In this document: piece after piece, positions 1 through 8,035 of the stretch
Numbering within the stretch: the first letter of the stretch is position 1
How the letters are laid out: each line of letters opens with the position of its first letter
Origin: an uncultured Verrucomicrobiota bacterium
Lineage (GTDB): Bacteria; Verrucomicrobiota; Verrucomicrobiia; Limisphaerales; UBA9464
Assembly (NCBI GenBank): GCA_903880005.1
Contig: CAIRNV010000473.1
Location: 1 to 56,366 of the forward strand
DNA: 56,366 bases
Reading direction: 5' to 3'
Program-made: the position numbers and the translations under genes
Notes under the pieces: model-generated
Databases searched by the model: none
What the model saw: the letters and a program-made list of their open reading frames with translations, nothing else
What the model was told of the DNA's origin: nothing

Positions 1-1
1 A

Positions 2-559
2 ATCGTGATGGTGTCGATCCTCGCCTGCGCCGTCGCCAGCATGGCCGCGACGAGCCGCCTGATCTTCGCGCTGGCCCGTGACCGCATGGTCCCCGGATCG
101 CGGGTGCTGGGCTGGGTTCATCCCGCGAGCCAGACGCCCCTCGCCACGCTGGTCGTCGTCGGCGTGGCCTCCTCCGTCGTCGTCCTGCTCCTCGACAACC
201 TCGCCCTCATCACCTCCGTGTCGGCCACCGCGGGGTACCTTGGCTACGCCGGCATCATCGCCGCCGCGCTCCTCGCCCGGAACCCCTCGGGCCCCGCGCC
301 CGACGCCTTCTCCCTCGGGCGCGCCCGGGGTGCGGTCCGGTGGCTCGCGCTGGCATGGACGACGGGGTTGGTGCTGGCCCTGACGATCCCGGACACGGGC
401 GACGGCCGCCTGCCGGCCCGGGCGACGGCGATCGCGCTGGCGGCCGGCTTGCTTCTTTACCTGGTGGTCGTGCGACGTCGCATCCAACGCGGCACCGCCG
501 GCCTGCCGCAAGGAAACGGCCCGGCCGGGCCGACGCCTTCCATTGCCAGCAAACCCTGA
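2..559 (+). CDS. Amino acid permease (APC superfamily), C-terminal part, cut by window edge
   Basis: This is the last 185 or so residues of a polytopic membrane transporter; the 5' part lies outside the window and the reading frame is open from base 2. The visible start, with S-R-L-I-F-A-L-A-R-D-R-M-V-P followed by a loop and P-x-x-A, matches the loop after a transmembrane helix in APC-type amino acid/polyamine permeases, where the A-R-D-G/R motif is typical. About four hydrophobic segments follow, then a short basic, proline-rich cytoplasmic tail. Substrate cannot be told from this part. The stop is 15 bases before the next gene on the same strand, so the two may be cotranscribed. The family assignment is fairly sure; specificity is unknown. 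Confidence 0.75.
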   Translation: MVMVSILACAVASMAATSRLIFALARDRMVPGSRVLGWVHPASQTPLATLVVVGVASSVVVLLLDNLALITSVSATAGYLGYAGIIAAALLARNPSGPAPDAFSLGRARGAVRWLALAWTTGLVLALTIPDTGDGRLPARATAIALAAGLLLYLVVVRRRIQRGTAGLPQGNGPAGPTPSIASKP

Positions 560-574
560 CGCAAAGAAGCACCC

Positions 575-1573
575 ATGTCCCATTCCTGGCCCACCCCGCG
601 CATCGAGGAGCAACCGTGGCCGACGCTCACCGAGGCCCGTCCCATCCTCATGGTCTGCACGCGCTCCGCACTCGCGGCCGTGCGCGACCGGCTCCACCTC
701 AACGTCGCCTCCACCTGGGAGGTCGAGGACGCCGACCTAGCGCGCTGGGACGCCGCGTTGCCCTTGCTGCGGGGCGAGGTGGTGTACGCCGTGGGCGGCG
801 GGCTCGCCACGGATGCGGCCAAGCACGTCGCCGTCCGCCTCGGGCTGCCCTTGGTCAGCCTTCCCACGGCATTGTCCGTCGATGCGTTCTTCACGTGGGC
901 CTCCGGCGTCCGCGGCGACGGGTGCGTGCGCTACATTGAGACCCGTCCACCGGAACGCGTGGTGGTGGACTACGACGTGTGGCGGGCGGCGCCGCCGCAT
1001 CTTCGCGCGGGGGGCATCTGCGACGTGTTGTCCATCGCGACCGGGCTTTGGGACTGGCATCACGCGCATCAACGCGGGCTCAACCCGCCCCATGCACCCT
1101 TCATTCCATGGGTGGCCGACGTGTTCCGCGGCATCCTCCGGGGCTCGGTCGAGTGCGCGGCGGCGGCGGGGCGTGGCGACACCGACGGCCTGCGCCAGCT
1201 CCTGCATGCGCTCGCCACGGAGGTCATGGTTTGCAACCTCATCGGGCATCCCCGCCCCGAGGAGGGCAGCGAGCACTACTTCGCCTACTCCGTGGAGAAC
1301 CGCATGGGCAAGGGCCTGCCGCACGGCGACCTTGTCGGCCCGGGCATCCTCCTGATGGCGGCGTTGCAAGGGCAGGAGGTCGCCCCGCTGAGGGATGCGT
1401 TGCGCGCCTGCCACATCCCGTTGCGGAACATTCCCGACGCCGTGGTGCGCGAGACGTTGGCCGGGCTCCCGGCGTATTCGACGCGTCATGGGCTCGCCCA
1501 CGGCATCGCCCATGAACTCACGCCCGCGATGGTGGACGGCATCGACCTCGAAGCCGTCCTGGGCCCGCGTTGA
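575..1573 (+). CDS. Glycerol-1-phosphate dehydrogenase-like (EgsA/AraM family) enzyme
   Basis: A 332-residue member of the iron-containing alcohol dehydrogenase/dehydroquinate synthase superfamily, closest in motifs to sn-glycerol-1-phosphate dehydrogenases, which reduce dihydroxyacetone phosphate to glycerol-1-phosphate with NAD(P)H. The dinucleotide motif G-G-G-L-A-T-D is at about 74-80, followed by the S-L-P-T-A-L-S-V-D-A-F-F segment typical of this family. The three expected metal ligands are present: Asp150 (I-C-D-V-L-S), His234 (G-S-E-H-Y-F-A-Y) and His250 (L-P-H-G-D-L-V-G). Length fits the family (about 330-390). The ATG has a purine-rich stretch just upstream. In bacteria such enzymes serve unusual lipids or glycerol-phosphate metabolism (AraM-like); the actual substrate is inferred only from the family. 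Confidence 0.72.
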   Translation: MSHSWPTPRIEEQPWPTLTEARPILMVCTRSALAAVRDRLHLNVASTWEVEDADLARWDAALPLLRGEVVYAVGGGLATDAAKHVAVRLGLPLVSLPTALSVDAFFTWASGVRGDGCVRYIETRPPERVVVDYDVWRAAPPHLRAGGICDVLSIATGLWDWHHAHQRGLNPPHAPFIPWVADVFRGILRGSVECAAAAGRGDTDGLRQLLHALATEVMVCNLIGHPRPEEGSEHYFAYSVENRMGKGLPHGDLVGPGILLMAALQGQEVAPLRDALRACHIPLRNIPDAVVRETLAGLPAYSTRHGLAHGIAHELTPAMVDGIDLEAVLGPR

Positions 1574-1609
1574 TCCACCTGCCGTACGTCTTGACGCCAC
1601 GCCGGCGCA

Positions 1610-1936
1610 TCAGGCCTGGCGGGCGGCGAGGCGACGTCGGACCCCTTGCAGGATGGCGTAGGCGAGAAGCCATGGGACGAGCCACAACAGCGCAAGGGCC
1701 CAGCCGAGGAACAACGCGCCCATGTGGCCGGCCCCGCTTTCGGGCGAATCGTTGACCAGCGCGCTTGCAACGGCCAAGCCCCAGCCCAGCCCGATGGTCG
1801 TCGAGAACACCGCCCACCATGGCATCCAGCGCGGGCGCACGAACCGCACCCCCAACACGGCCAATGGCAGGACGGCAAACAAAGCAAGGCAGACGGCGGA
1901 CACCGCCGCGTTCATGGGGCCTGATCCAGCGCTCAT
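1610..1936 (-). CDS. Small hypothetical membrane protein
   Basis: A 108-residue protein with three clear hydrophobic segments: near residues 8-25, 37-53 (G-L-G-W-G-L-A-V-A) and 73-93 (A-L-F-L-G-W-A-L-A-L-L-W-L-V-P), ending in a basic tail R-R-R-L-A-A-R-Q-A. No family is recognised. The reading frame stays open further upstream to about 2188, but that part crosses an interspersed repeat (1981-2058) and carries no protein-like pattern, so the ATG at 1936 is preferred. It is convergent with the upstream dehydrogenase gene. It could be a transporter accessory or an orphan; nothing in the neighbourhood decides this. Confidence 0.5.
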   Translation of the reverse strand: MSAGSGPMNAAVSAVCLALFAVLPLAVLGVRFVRPRWMPWWAVFSTTIGLGWGLAVASALVNDSPESGAGHMGALFLGWALALLWLVPWLLAYAILQGVRRRLAARQA

Positions 1937-1980
1937 GGTCGCAACCCTGCGGTCACCAACCCGCCACGCAAAGCCTGAAG

Positions 1981-2058
1981 GCGGAGCGATTCCGTTGTGG
2001 GGGAAGGGATGGCGAAGCCGATCGAGCCAGCACGACCGACCCAACTGAATCGTCCCGG
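1981..2058. repeat. Interspersed TIR element, short form (copy 1)
   Basis: A 78-bp element with imperfect terminal inverted repeats: the right end reads CCAACTGAATCGTCCCGG, and its reverse complement matches the left end GCGGAGCGATTCCGTTG at about 13 of 17 positions. The core CGATCGAGCCAGCACGACCG is shared with copies at 51.1, 55.2 and 55.9 kb. It is the same size as the copy at 55837-55915 and lacks the internal block of about 87 bp found in the long copies. It lies between the small membrane protein and the ThuA-like gene. Confidence 0.7.
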
Positions 2059-2222
2059 ATAAGGCATCCACATCGGCGTCTGCGCGCCTTGGCTTGGACC
2101 CACCCGGATGCACCCAATGGCCTCGCGCCGAGGACGAGATCCACGGGAACCCAAGCGCGGCGAGGCATCGGTGGGTTTGGCAGTTCAAGTCCGGGGCGAT
2201 GCCGCGCTATCCTGGGTTGGTG

Positions 2223-3326
2223 ATGAAGTCCCGAGGGAACACGCCTTCCGCGCCGCATGCGGCTTTTTGCCCCACCGCTGTCTTCGCGCGCTCGCCGCTG
2301 GGGAGGGCGCATCGTGCCTTGCTGGCCGCCATCGCGATGGTCGCCGTCGCTTGGGTCGCCCGCGCGGCCGACGCCACCCCATGGCTCCGCTACCCCGGCG
2401 CGGATGGCCCGGGCAAGGGCCGTCGCATCGTCTTGATCGCGGCGGACCAGGAGTATCGAAGCGAGCATTCCATGCCCATGCTGGCGCGCATCCTGAGCAC
2501 GCATCACGGCTTTGATTGCACCGTGTTGTTCGGGGTCAACGAGGAGGGCGAGGTCGATCCCACCCTGCCCGTCTATCCCGAGAAGGGACGGCCGTTGCGG
2601 GAGCATCACATCCCGGGGTTGGAACACCTGGCGACGGCAGACCTGGTGATCTTCTTCCCCCGGTTGCTGACCCTTCCCATGGCCGAGCGCGAGCAGATCG
2701 TGCGGTACATCGACTCGGGCCGGCCCATCATGTCGATCCGGACGGGCAACCACGGCTTCCTGGCTCCCCTGCCCTACCGCGTGCGCGGCAAGGCGGTGCG
2801 CTGGGGGGAGGACGTGCTGGGAGGGAGCTTCATGGAGCATCATGGGCAATGGCAGGCCGACTCCACGCGCGGGATCATCGTCGCGGAGCAACGCGGGCAC
2901 CCGATCCTCGCCGGGGTGGAGGACATCTGGGGCCAGTCGGACGTGTACCGGACGTATGCGAAGGGCTCGACGTTGCCCGCGGGTTGCACCGCGTTGGTGT
3001 GGGGCCAGCCCTTGCTGGGGCGCAAGCATGACGACCCGCCCAACCCCAACCTCGAGCCCTTGCCCGTGGCGTGGTTCAAGCATTGGGAGACCAGCGAGGG
3101 CAAGCAGGCGCGCGTCTTCCACTCCACCATGGGAAGCGCCCATGACTTCCAATCGGCCGGCCTGCGTCGCCTGATCATCCAGGCCGCCTACTGGCTCATG
3201 AGCATGGAATCCCAGATCGACCCCGCCCGCAGCGTGGACATCGTGGGCCCCTACGCACCCCCCAAGAGCGGCTTCAACTACAAGGAACTCGGCGTCTTCC
3301 CGAGGCCGGTCGCGGAGTTTCGATAG
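2223..3326 (+). CDS. ThuA-like domain secreted protein
   Basis: A 367-residue protein with a basic N terminus and a hydrophobic stretch at about residues 30-46 (A-L-L-A-A-I-A-M-V-A-V-A-W-V-A-R-A-A), which looks like a long signal peptide. The mature part starts with R-I-V-L-I-A-A-D-Q-E-Y-R-S-E and M-L-A-R-I-L-S-T-H-H-G-F, the pattern of ThuA/trehalose-utilisation-like proteins with a class I glutamine-amidotransferase-like fold, very common in planctomycetes and verrucomicrobia. Later motifs R-T-G-N-H-G-F and V-F-H-S-T-M-G-S also fit. The exact reaction of these PVC paralogues is not established. The frame is open upstream to 2094, but the ATG at 2223 gives the signal peptide. Confidence 0.75.
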   Translation: MKSRGNTPSAPHAAFCPTAVFARSPLGRAHRALLAAIAMVAVAWVARAADATPWLRYPGADGPGKGRRIVLIAADQEYRSEHSMPMLARILSTHHGFDCTVLFGVNEEGEVDPTLPVYPEKGRPLREHHIPGLEHLATADLVIFFPRLLTLPMAEREQIVRYIDSGRPIMSIRTGNHGFLAPLPYRVRGKAVRWGEDVLGGSFMEHHGQWQADSTRGIIVAEQRGHPILAGVEDIWGQSDVYRTYAKGSTLPAGCTALVWGQPLLGRKHDDPPNPNLEPLPVAWFKHWETSEGKQARVFHSTMGSAHDFQSAGLRRLIIQAAYWLMSMESQIDPARSVDIVGPYAPPKSGFNYKELGVFPRPVAEFR

Positions 3327-3372
3327 CCCATCAAAGCGGCCCAACGCGCATGCCGGGCGCCGTCCTGGCCGT

Positions 3373-5736
3373 TCACCAAGGCGAGCGTTGCAAACGGAAG
3401 AATCGGAAACCGCCCACTGCCTGTAAGTAGGTCGTCTCGGACTCCTGGACGGCCTGTTGCCATCCGCCGCCGTCATGGTCGTGCCATTCCTTGAGATCTG
3501 CGCTGGCCTGCAACTTGTATTCGAGATCCAAGGACTGGTTGCGTCGATCCAAGCGCAGCGCCTCCGACACCAAAACGGGGACGGATCGAACGGGAGGTGG
3601 CTCTACAATGATCTCCGGGGGTTGCGAATACCCGCGCCCCGGGCTGTCCACCACGATTCCCACCACTTTGCCCTTCTCGACCACGGCGATCGCAGTCGCA
3701 CCGCTCCCGCCGCCCCCAACGAACTCAACCGAGGGCGCCACGGTGTATCCCGTGCCACCCTCCTCCATCACGACGTCCACTACGAACCCGTTCACCACCG
3801 AAGGCGTGGCGCGAGCCGTCAGCGGCAGCGGCAGTTCCGCCAACCGGAACGGGCGCCCATCATCAGGCCCGTCCAGATAACGGCCCGATCTCGATTGGTT
3901 GGTCAGGATCGGCCACCCGATCGACTGCCAGCCGCCCACCCGTAGCTGCTGCCATTCGTAGGCTTTTGTCGGGCTTAACCCATCGGCCGACAGGAGACGA
4001 TGCCCCGGCGTCAAAGACAACGAATGCTCCGGGACAACCGGCGGGCGTATGCGGGCCCGTGTCGCGGCTCCATAGCCCGAGCCAGGGTTCAACACCCGGA
4101 TCGCACTCACGCCGCCGTCCACGTCCAAGACGGCCTCGGAAACGCTCCCACCCCCCGAGGTATCAAACAACCGGATGTCCGGCGGCGTCGTGTAGCCGCG
4201 CCCCGGGTCCGTCACATCCCATTCCACCACGTATCCATTCACGATCCTGGGAACCGCCGTCGCGGTCCTGAGCACCCGGTCCGGCGACTCGATCTCGACC
4301 CGCGTGTCAGCCGAATAACCAGCCCCCGGCGACACCACCTGGATGGACGACACACGACCCGAGCCATCCAACACCGACTTCAACTCCGCGCCCGCGCCCG
4401 TCGTGGAAACCAAGCGGACCCGTGGAGGATCCGTGTATCCCGCGCCACCCCGACGGAGATCCACCTGCACCACATAGCCCCCCATCACCGTGGCGGATGC
4501 CGCCGCGCGGCCAGGTTCCACCACCCCGCCAATGTCGTACACAACGGTTGGACCACTGGGTTGCATCCCGACGTACAGCCACGAGCCCGATATCGCCATG
4601 GTCGATCCGTATACGGTCCGGAAACGCGCGACAGGGCCGGTGGCATTGGTTTGGCGTAGGTCAAAAGCGGCGACTTCATCGGGCGACGGAAGGCCGAGGA
4701 CGCCATTGCGGTCCTGAACGAAAAGCCAATTCCTGCTAACTGCAAAGCACCCCATCATGTTGCCAGCCGAAACACTCTGGAGCCTCGGATTCCATGGATC
4801 CGACACGTCAATGATGCGGTTGGGCATCGAGTTGCCCCCAAGGCCGATCAGGATGTTGGGCGCGACACGCACGAAGGACCAGACTTCGGGTGCCTCGATG
4901 GCCTTGTACTTCGGGGAATCAACCCTGCTGAAATCCTGAACAAATGGCTCATATGAGAACGAGACCCTCACCCCATAGACATAGGGCCATGCGACAGCGG
5001 GTTCAGTCGCGGACGGAATTCCCTGGGCCAAAACCAGCGGCATGGTGGGATCCATGACGTCATACAGATTCCATCCTTGATCACTCCGGACCAACAGCTT
5101 GCCGCCCATCATGGATGCCGCGGTCCAATTGTCCTCAGGGACGCCTTGAAGAGTGCCAAGCCACTCAACGGACCCTGACCCTACAGCCCTTGAGCCAAAA
5201 AGCTTGACACTGGAAACCCTAGAACCGTTCGGCATTCGACTCCTTCCCAGCGCGCAACCGATGTCACCATCCACAGAGATCGAGATGGGGGAGAAGTTGG
5301 TGACCAATCGGGTCATGAAGCGAAGCGGGGGCGGGTCTTGGTCCAACTGGTAAGCCTCAACGTAAGAATCCGCAGTTGAGTTGGGATTCGGGGTTGCCGT
5401 CATGCGGAACAAAGAGTTTCCCCAAATGCACGGGGAGAAACCCTCACCCCCAACCCCTCTGGGAATCCTCACAGGACGACCCCATGGGTTGCCGAGATCA
5501 AAGACGGAAAGGCCGCTGGCATCTCGTGCGAAGCGTTGCGGATCTGGGCTGCCTTGCGCTTGCCACGGCCTTTCAAACCCCTCGATCACGCGGATCATGT
5601 CCACCTGGACCAGCGGGGGCTGGGCATGGGCTGGGCCATGGAGGCCAATCCAGGCAAGCAACGCCCACCATGACGACGCGATGTAGGGGAGACGCATGCG
5701 CATAGGTCGCGGGGTAGCCGGTACGGTTGGGTGCAT
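3373..5736 (-). CDS. Large secreted protein with G-x-G-Y-x-x-P repeats, function unknown
   Basis: A 787-residue protein. The ATG at 5736 is chosen because AAGGAAGA lies about nine bases upstream; it leads into a signal peptide with a hydrophobic core (I-A-S-S-W-W-A-L-L-A-W-I-G-L) ending at about A-H-A. The N-terminal half has regularly spaced short blocks like a beta-propeller (for example Y-V-Y-G-V-R-V, W-L-F-V-Q-D-R-N-G-V). The second half holds three modules of about 70 residues, each made of two half-repeats of the type G-G-x-G-Y-T-x-x-P-x-V and S-P-G-x-G-Y-S. The last 60 residues, L-E-Y-K-L-Q-A-S-A-D-L-K-E-W ... F-R-F-F-R-L, match the C-terminal module seen on many verrucomicrobial exported proteins. 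Convergent with the ThuA-like gene. A surface or adhesive role is only a guess. Confidence 0.6.
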   Translation of the reverse strand: MHPTVPATPRPMRMRLPYIASSWWALLAWIGLHGPAHAQPPLVQVDMIRVIEGFERPWQAQGSPDPQRFARDASGLSVFDLGNPWGRPVRIPRGVGGEGFSPCIWGNSLFRMTATPNPNSTADSYVEAYQLDQDPPPLRFMTRLVTNFSPISISVDGDIGCALGRSRMPNGSRVSSVKLFGSRAVGSGSVEWLGTLQGVPEDNWTAASMMGGKLLVRSDQGWNLYDVMDPTMPLVLAQGIPSATEPAVAWPYVYGVRVSFSYEPFVQDFSRVDSPKYKAIEAPEVWSFVRVAPNILIGLGGNSMPNRIIDVSDPWNPRLQSVSAGNMMGCFAVSRNWLFVQDRNGVLGLPSPDEVAAFDLRQTNATGPVARFRTVYGSTMAISGSWLYVGMQPSGPTVVYDIGGVVEPGRAAASATVMGGYVVQVDLRRGGAGYTDPPRVRLVSTTGAGAELKSVLDGSGRVSSIQVVSPGAGYSADTRVEIESPDRVLRTATAVPRIVNGYVVEWDVTDPGRGYTTPPDIRLFDTSGGGSVSEAVLDVDGGVSAIRVLNPGSGYGAATRARIRPPVVPEHSLSLTPGHRLLSADGLSPTKAYEWQQLRVGGWQSIGWPILTNQSRSGRYLDGPDDGRPFRLAELPLPLTARATPSVVNGFVVDVVMEEGGTGYTVAPSVEFVGGGGSGATAIAVVEKGKVVGIVVDSPGRGYSQPPEIIVEPPPVRSVPVLVSEALRLDRRNQSLDLEYKLQASADLKEWHDHDGGGWQQAVQESETTYLQAVGGFRFFRLQRSPW

Positions 5737-6259
5737 ATACAAATCTTCCTTCGAGTGCCCCAGACGCTCATTTTGGGCAAGGGGAGAATCGATCCCCCCA
5801 CATCGGGACCGCCAGCCCCCACCCGCCCGGGATCCGCCCAAATCGCCTCGTCCGCATTGGGAATCTCTCGATCCAAAAGCGGGCGGGTTTGGTTAGGCTG
5901 CGGGCCAACGCACGATCGTAGCGGATGGGCATGAGCCTCGGCTTTGGAACCCAGGCACGTGCATTCTGCGCGTCTTGGCGTCTTCGCGTGAAAAGATTCC
6001 CGCTCTATGAATCCCGAAATCAACGCAGGGGAGGCCTTTCCTTTTCATCACGCAAAGGTTCCAAGACGCGAAGATGGTCTGCTGGGGCCATTCACCTGCG
6101 GCGCGGCATGAGGCGGGAACCGAGCTTTGAAAAGCGAGTGACGCGCGGATTGGGGATCCGACCCCGCCTTTCTCGTCCGAACGGGCATGGCCATGATGCG
6201 GACATGATAGGCCCGACCTGAAGCGACTGATCACCGAGCTGGCGGAGAGCGGCCTGCGC
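5737..6259. other. Intergenic region with a long imperfect inverted repeat
   Basis: No protein-coding pattern is convincing here. The main structure is the inverted repeat listed at 5968-6070. The flanks, about 5760-5900 and 6071-6200, show no hairpin, promoter or RNA gene that could be supported. Confidence 0.5.
5968..6070. repeat. Imperfect inverted repeat (GCGTCTTGG / CCAAGACGC type)
   Basis: Left arm 5968-5995 contains GCGCGTCTTGG and CGTGAAAAG; right arm 6041-6070 contains CTTTTCATCACG and CCAAGACGCG. The arms pair imperfectly around a 45-base loop. The right arm is about two bases longer in the A/T-rich part. This resembles intergenic palindromic elements scattered in many soil bacterial genomes. 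Only one copy is seen in the window. Confidence 0.6.
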
Positions 6260-6709
6260 GTGGACCGGCAATGGGCGGAGCTGGGCGCTCCATTGGGCGG
6301 CATCGGCAGCAAGTTCGGCACCTTCACCGAGGGGCTCGTCGGGGCCTCCCTCCGCCGCATCCTCCTCGAGAGGTTCCAGATGGACTTCGTCGGGCCCGTG
6401 CCGCAACGCCAAAGGAAGGAGGACGGCCGCAACCTGGAGGCGGACGAGGTGGGCTGGACCCATGGCACGGACAGCCGGGTCATCATCGTCGAGATCAAGA
6501 GCCAGGTGGGCGTGCGCGACCTGGATCAACTCGACGCGATCCTCCCGCGCTTCGGCGAGTTCTTCGCGGAGCATCGCGGCAGGACCGCCGAGGGCATGAT
6601 CGCCGCCGTGGGCATCACGGAGCCGATGGAGTCCCTGGTGCACCAACGCGGCTTCCAGCTCGCCAAGGCCAGCGATGAAAGGTGCCGGCCTACAATCCCA
6701 CCGCCTTGA
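6260..6709 (+). CDS. Short nuclease-like protein (DUF3782/PD-(D/E)XK type)
   Basis: A 149-residue ORF starting at GTG. The segment G-G-I-G-S-K-F-G-T-F-T-E-G-L followed by R-V-I-I-V-E-I-K-S-Q-V-G-V-R-D-L-D-Q-L matches the small proteins annotated as DUF3782, thought to have a PD-(D/E)XK nuclease fold; the E-I-K part is the typical metal-binding motif. The family usually has a longer coiled N terminus. Here the frame continues upstream only to 6197 without ATG or a good ribosome site (CTG at 6218 would add M-K-R-L-I-T-E-L), so the gene may be 5'-truncated or start at a weak codon. Its end overlaps the end of purB by 20 bases on the other strand, and its last dozen residues look non-native. Function unknown. 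Confidence 0.5.
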   Translation: MDRQWAELGAPLGGIGSKFGTFTEGLVGASLRRILLERFQMDFVGPVPQRQRKEDGRNLEADEVGWTHGTDSRVIIVEIKSQVGVRDLDQLDAILPRFGEFFAEHRGRTAEGMIAAVGITEPMESLVHQRGFQLAKASDERCRPTIPPP

Positions 6710-8024
6710 AGCGGGCGTTGACGTGCTTGAGGTGGAACCCGATGGAGCAAAGCTTGCCGAGCTCGCCCGGTGCGAAGTGGCGTGCGACGTCGGGATCGGA
6801 CATGAGTTGGCGGAGGAAGTCGGCGTCGTCACGGCCCGCGTGCTTGGTGGCCCAGGTCTCCATGGCGTTGCGTTGGACGAGGGCGTAGGCCTCCTCGCGC
6901 GTGAGGCCCTTGCGGATCAACGCCAGGAGCACCGTCTGCGAGTTCCACATCCCGAGGCTCAGCCCCAGGTTCCGCCGCATGTTGTCCGGGTACACGTTCA
7001 GCCCGGTCAACATCCGCTCCACCAAGCCCAGCATGTAGTCGAGCAGCGTGCACGAGTCGGGGAACACGATGCGTTCGACCGACGAGTGGCTGATGTCCCT
7101 CTCATGCCAGAGCGCGACGTTTTCCATGGCGGCGATGGCGTTGCCACGGAGGACGCGGGCGAGGCCCGTGATGCGTTCCCACGTGATGGGGTTGCGCTTG
7201 TGGGGCATGGCGCTGCTGCCCTTCTGGCCGCGCGTGAAGGGCTCCTCGGCCTCCAGGACCTCGGTCCGTTGCAAGTGACGGAACTCGACCGCCCATCGCT
7301 CGAGGCTGGCGCCAGCCAAGGCGAGCGCATTCATGAACTCCGCATGGATGTCGCGCTGCACGACCTGGGTCGCCAGCGGGGCCGGCCGAAGCCCCAGCTT
7401 GCGGCACACATGCCGCTCCACGCGCGGCGACAGGTGCGCGCTCGTCCCGACGGCCCCCGAGACCTTCCCGACGGCGGCCGACTTGCCCGCCCGCTCGACC
7501 CGCTCCAACGCCCGGCCCAGCTCGTCGTACATCAAGGCCAGCTTCAGCCCGAACGTCGTGGGCTCCGCGTGGATGCCGTGGCTGCGTCCGATGCAAGGGG
7601 TGGTGCGATGTTCCCGGGCGCGGGCCGCGACGGCCTTCCGCGCCGTCTTGAACGCCTCCGCGAGGAGCTTGGCGGATTGCACCAACTGGACGGCAAACGC
7701 GGTGTCCACGACGTCGCTGCTCGTGAGACCGAAGTGCAGCCACCGGCTCGCGGGGTCGTTGATCTGCTCCGTCACCGCCGTCGTGAATCCGATCACGTCG
7801 TGGTTGAGGGTCCTTTCCAGCTCCTTGGCCCGCGCCACGAGCGCCGGAAGGTCGGCCATGCAGCGCTCGATGCCCGCGCGAATCCTCTCCAGGTCGGCGG
7901 CGGGGACCACCTTCTCCCGGACCAAGGCCTCCGTCGCCAGAAGCTCGATCTCCAACCAGATGCGGAACTTGTTCTCCTCAGACCAGACCTCGCGCATGGG
8001 AGGCCGCGAATAACGTGCGATCAT
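6690..8024 (-). CDS. purB: Adenylosuccinate lyase
   Basis: A 444-residue cytoplasmic enzyme that splits SAICAR to AICAR plus fumarate and adenylosuccinate to AMP plus fumarate in purine synthesis. The fumarase/aspartase-superfamily signature G-S-S-A-M-P-H-K-R-N-P is at about residue 270. Other family motifs are L-T-S-S-D-V-V-D-T-A, G-R-S-H-G-I-H-A-E-P-T-T-F-G (with the catalytic His region) and the N-terminal R-Y-S-R-P-P-M-R-E-V-W-S. Length is normal. The start ATG at 8024 lies 11 bases after the stop of the dapA-like gene, so the two are probably cotranscribed. The assignment is very safe. Confidence 0.96.
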   Translation of the reverse strand: MIARYSRPPMREVWSEENKFRIWLEIELLATEALVREKVVPAADLERIRAGIERCMADLPALVARAKELERTLNHDVIGFTTAVTEQINDPASRWLHFGLTSSDVVDTAFAVQLVQSAKLLAEAFKTARKAVAARAREHRTTPCIGRSHGIHAEPTTFGLKLALMYDELGRALERVERAGKSAAVGKVSGAVGTSAHLSPRVERHVCRKLGLRPAPLATQVVQRDIHAEFMNALALAGASLERWAVEFRHLQRTEVLEAEEPFTRGQKGSSAMPHKRNPITWERITGLARVLRGNAIAAMENVALWHERDISHSSVERIVFPDSCTLLDYMLGLVERMLTGLNVYPDNMRRNLGLSLGMWNSQTVLLALIRKGLTREEAYALVQRNAMETWATKHAGRDDADFLRQLMSDPDVARHFAPGELGKLCSIGFHLKHVNARFKAVGL

Positions 8025-8035
8025 GGGGCGGCAGG

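Noticed and set aside
1937-2188. N-terminal extension of the small membrane protein
   Set aside because: The extension is translated repeat DNA; the same residues (G-T-I-Q-L ... S-C-W-L-D) appear wherever the element occurs.
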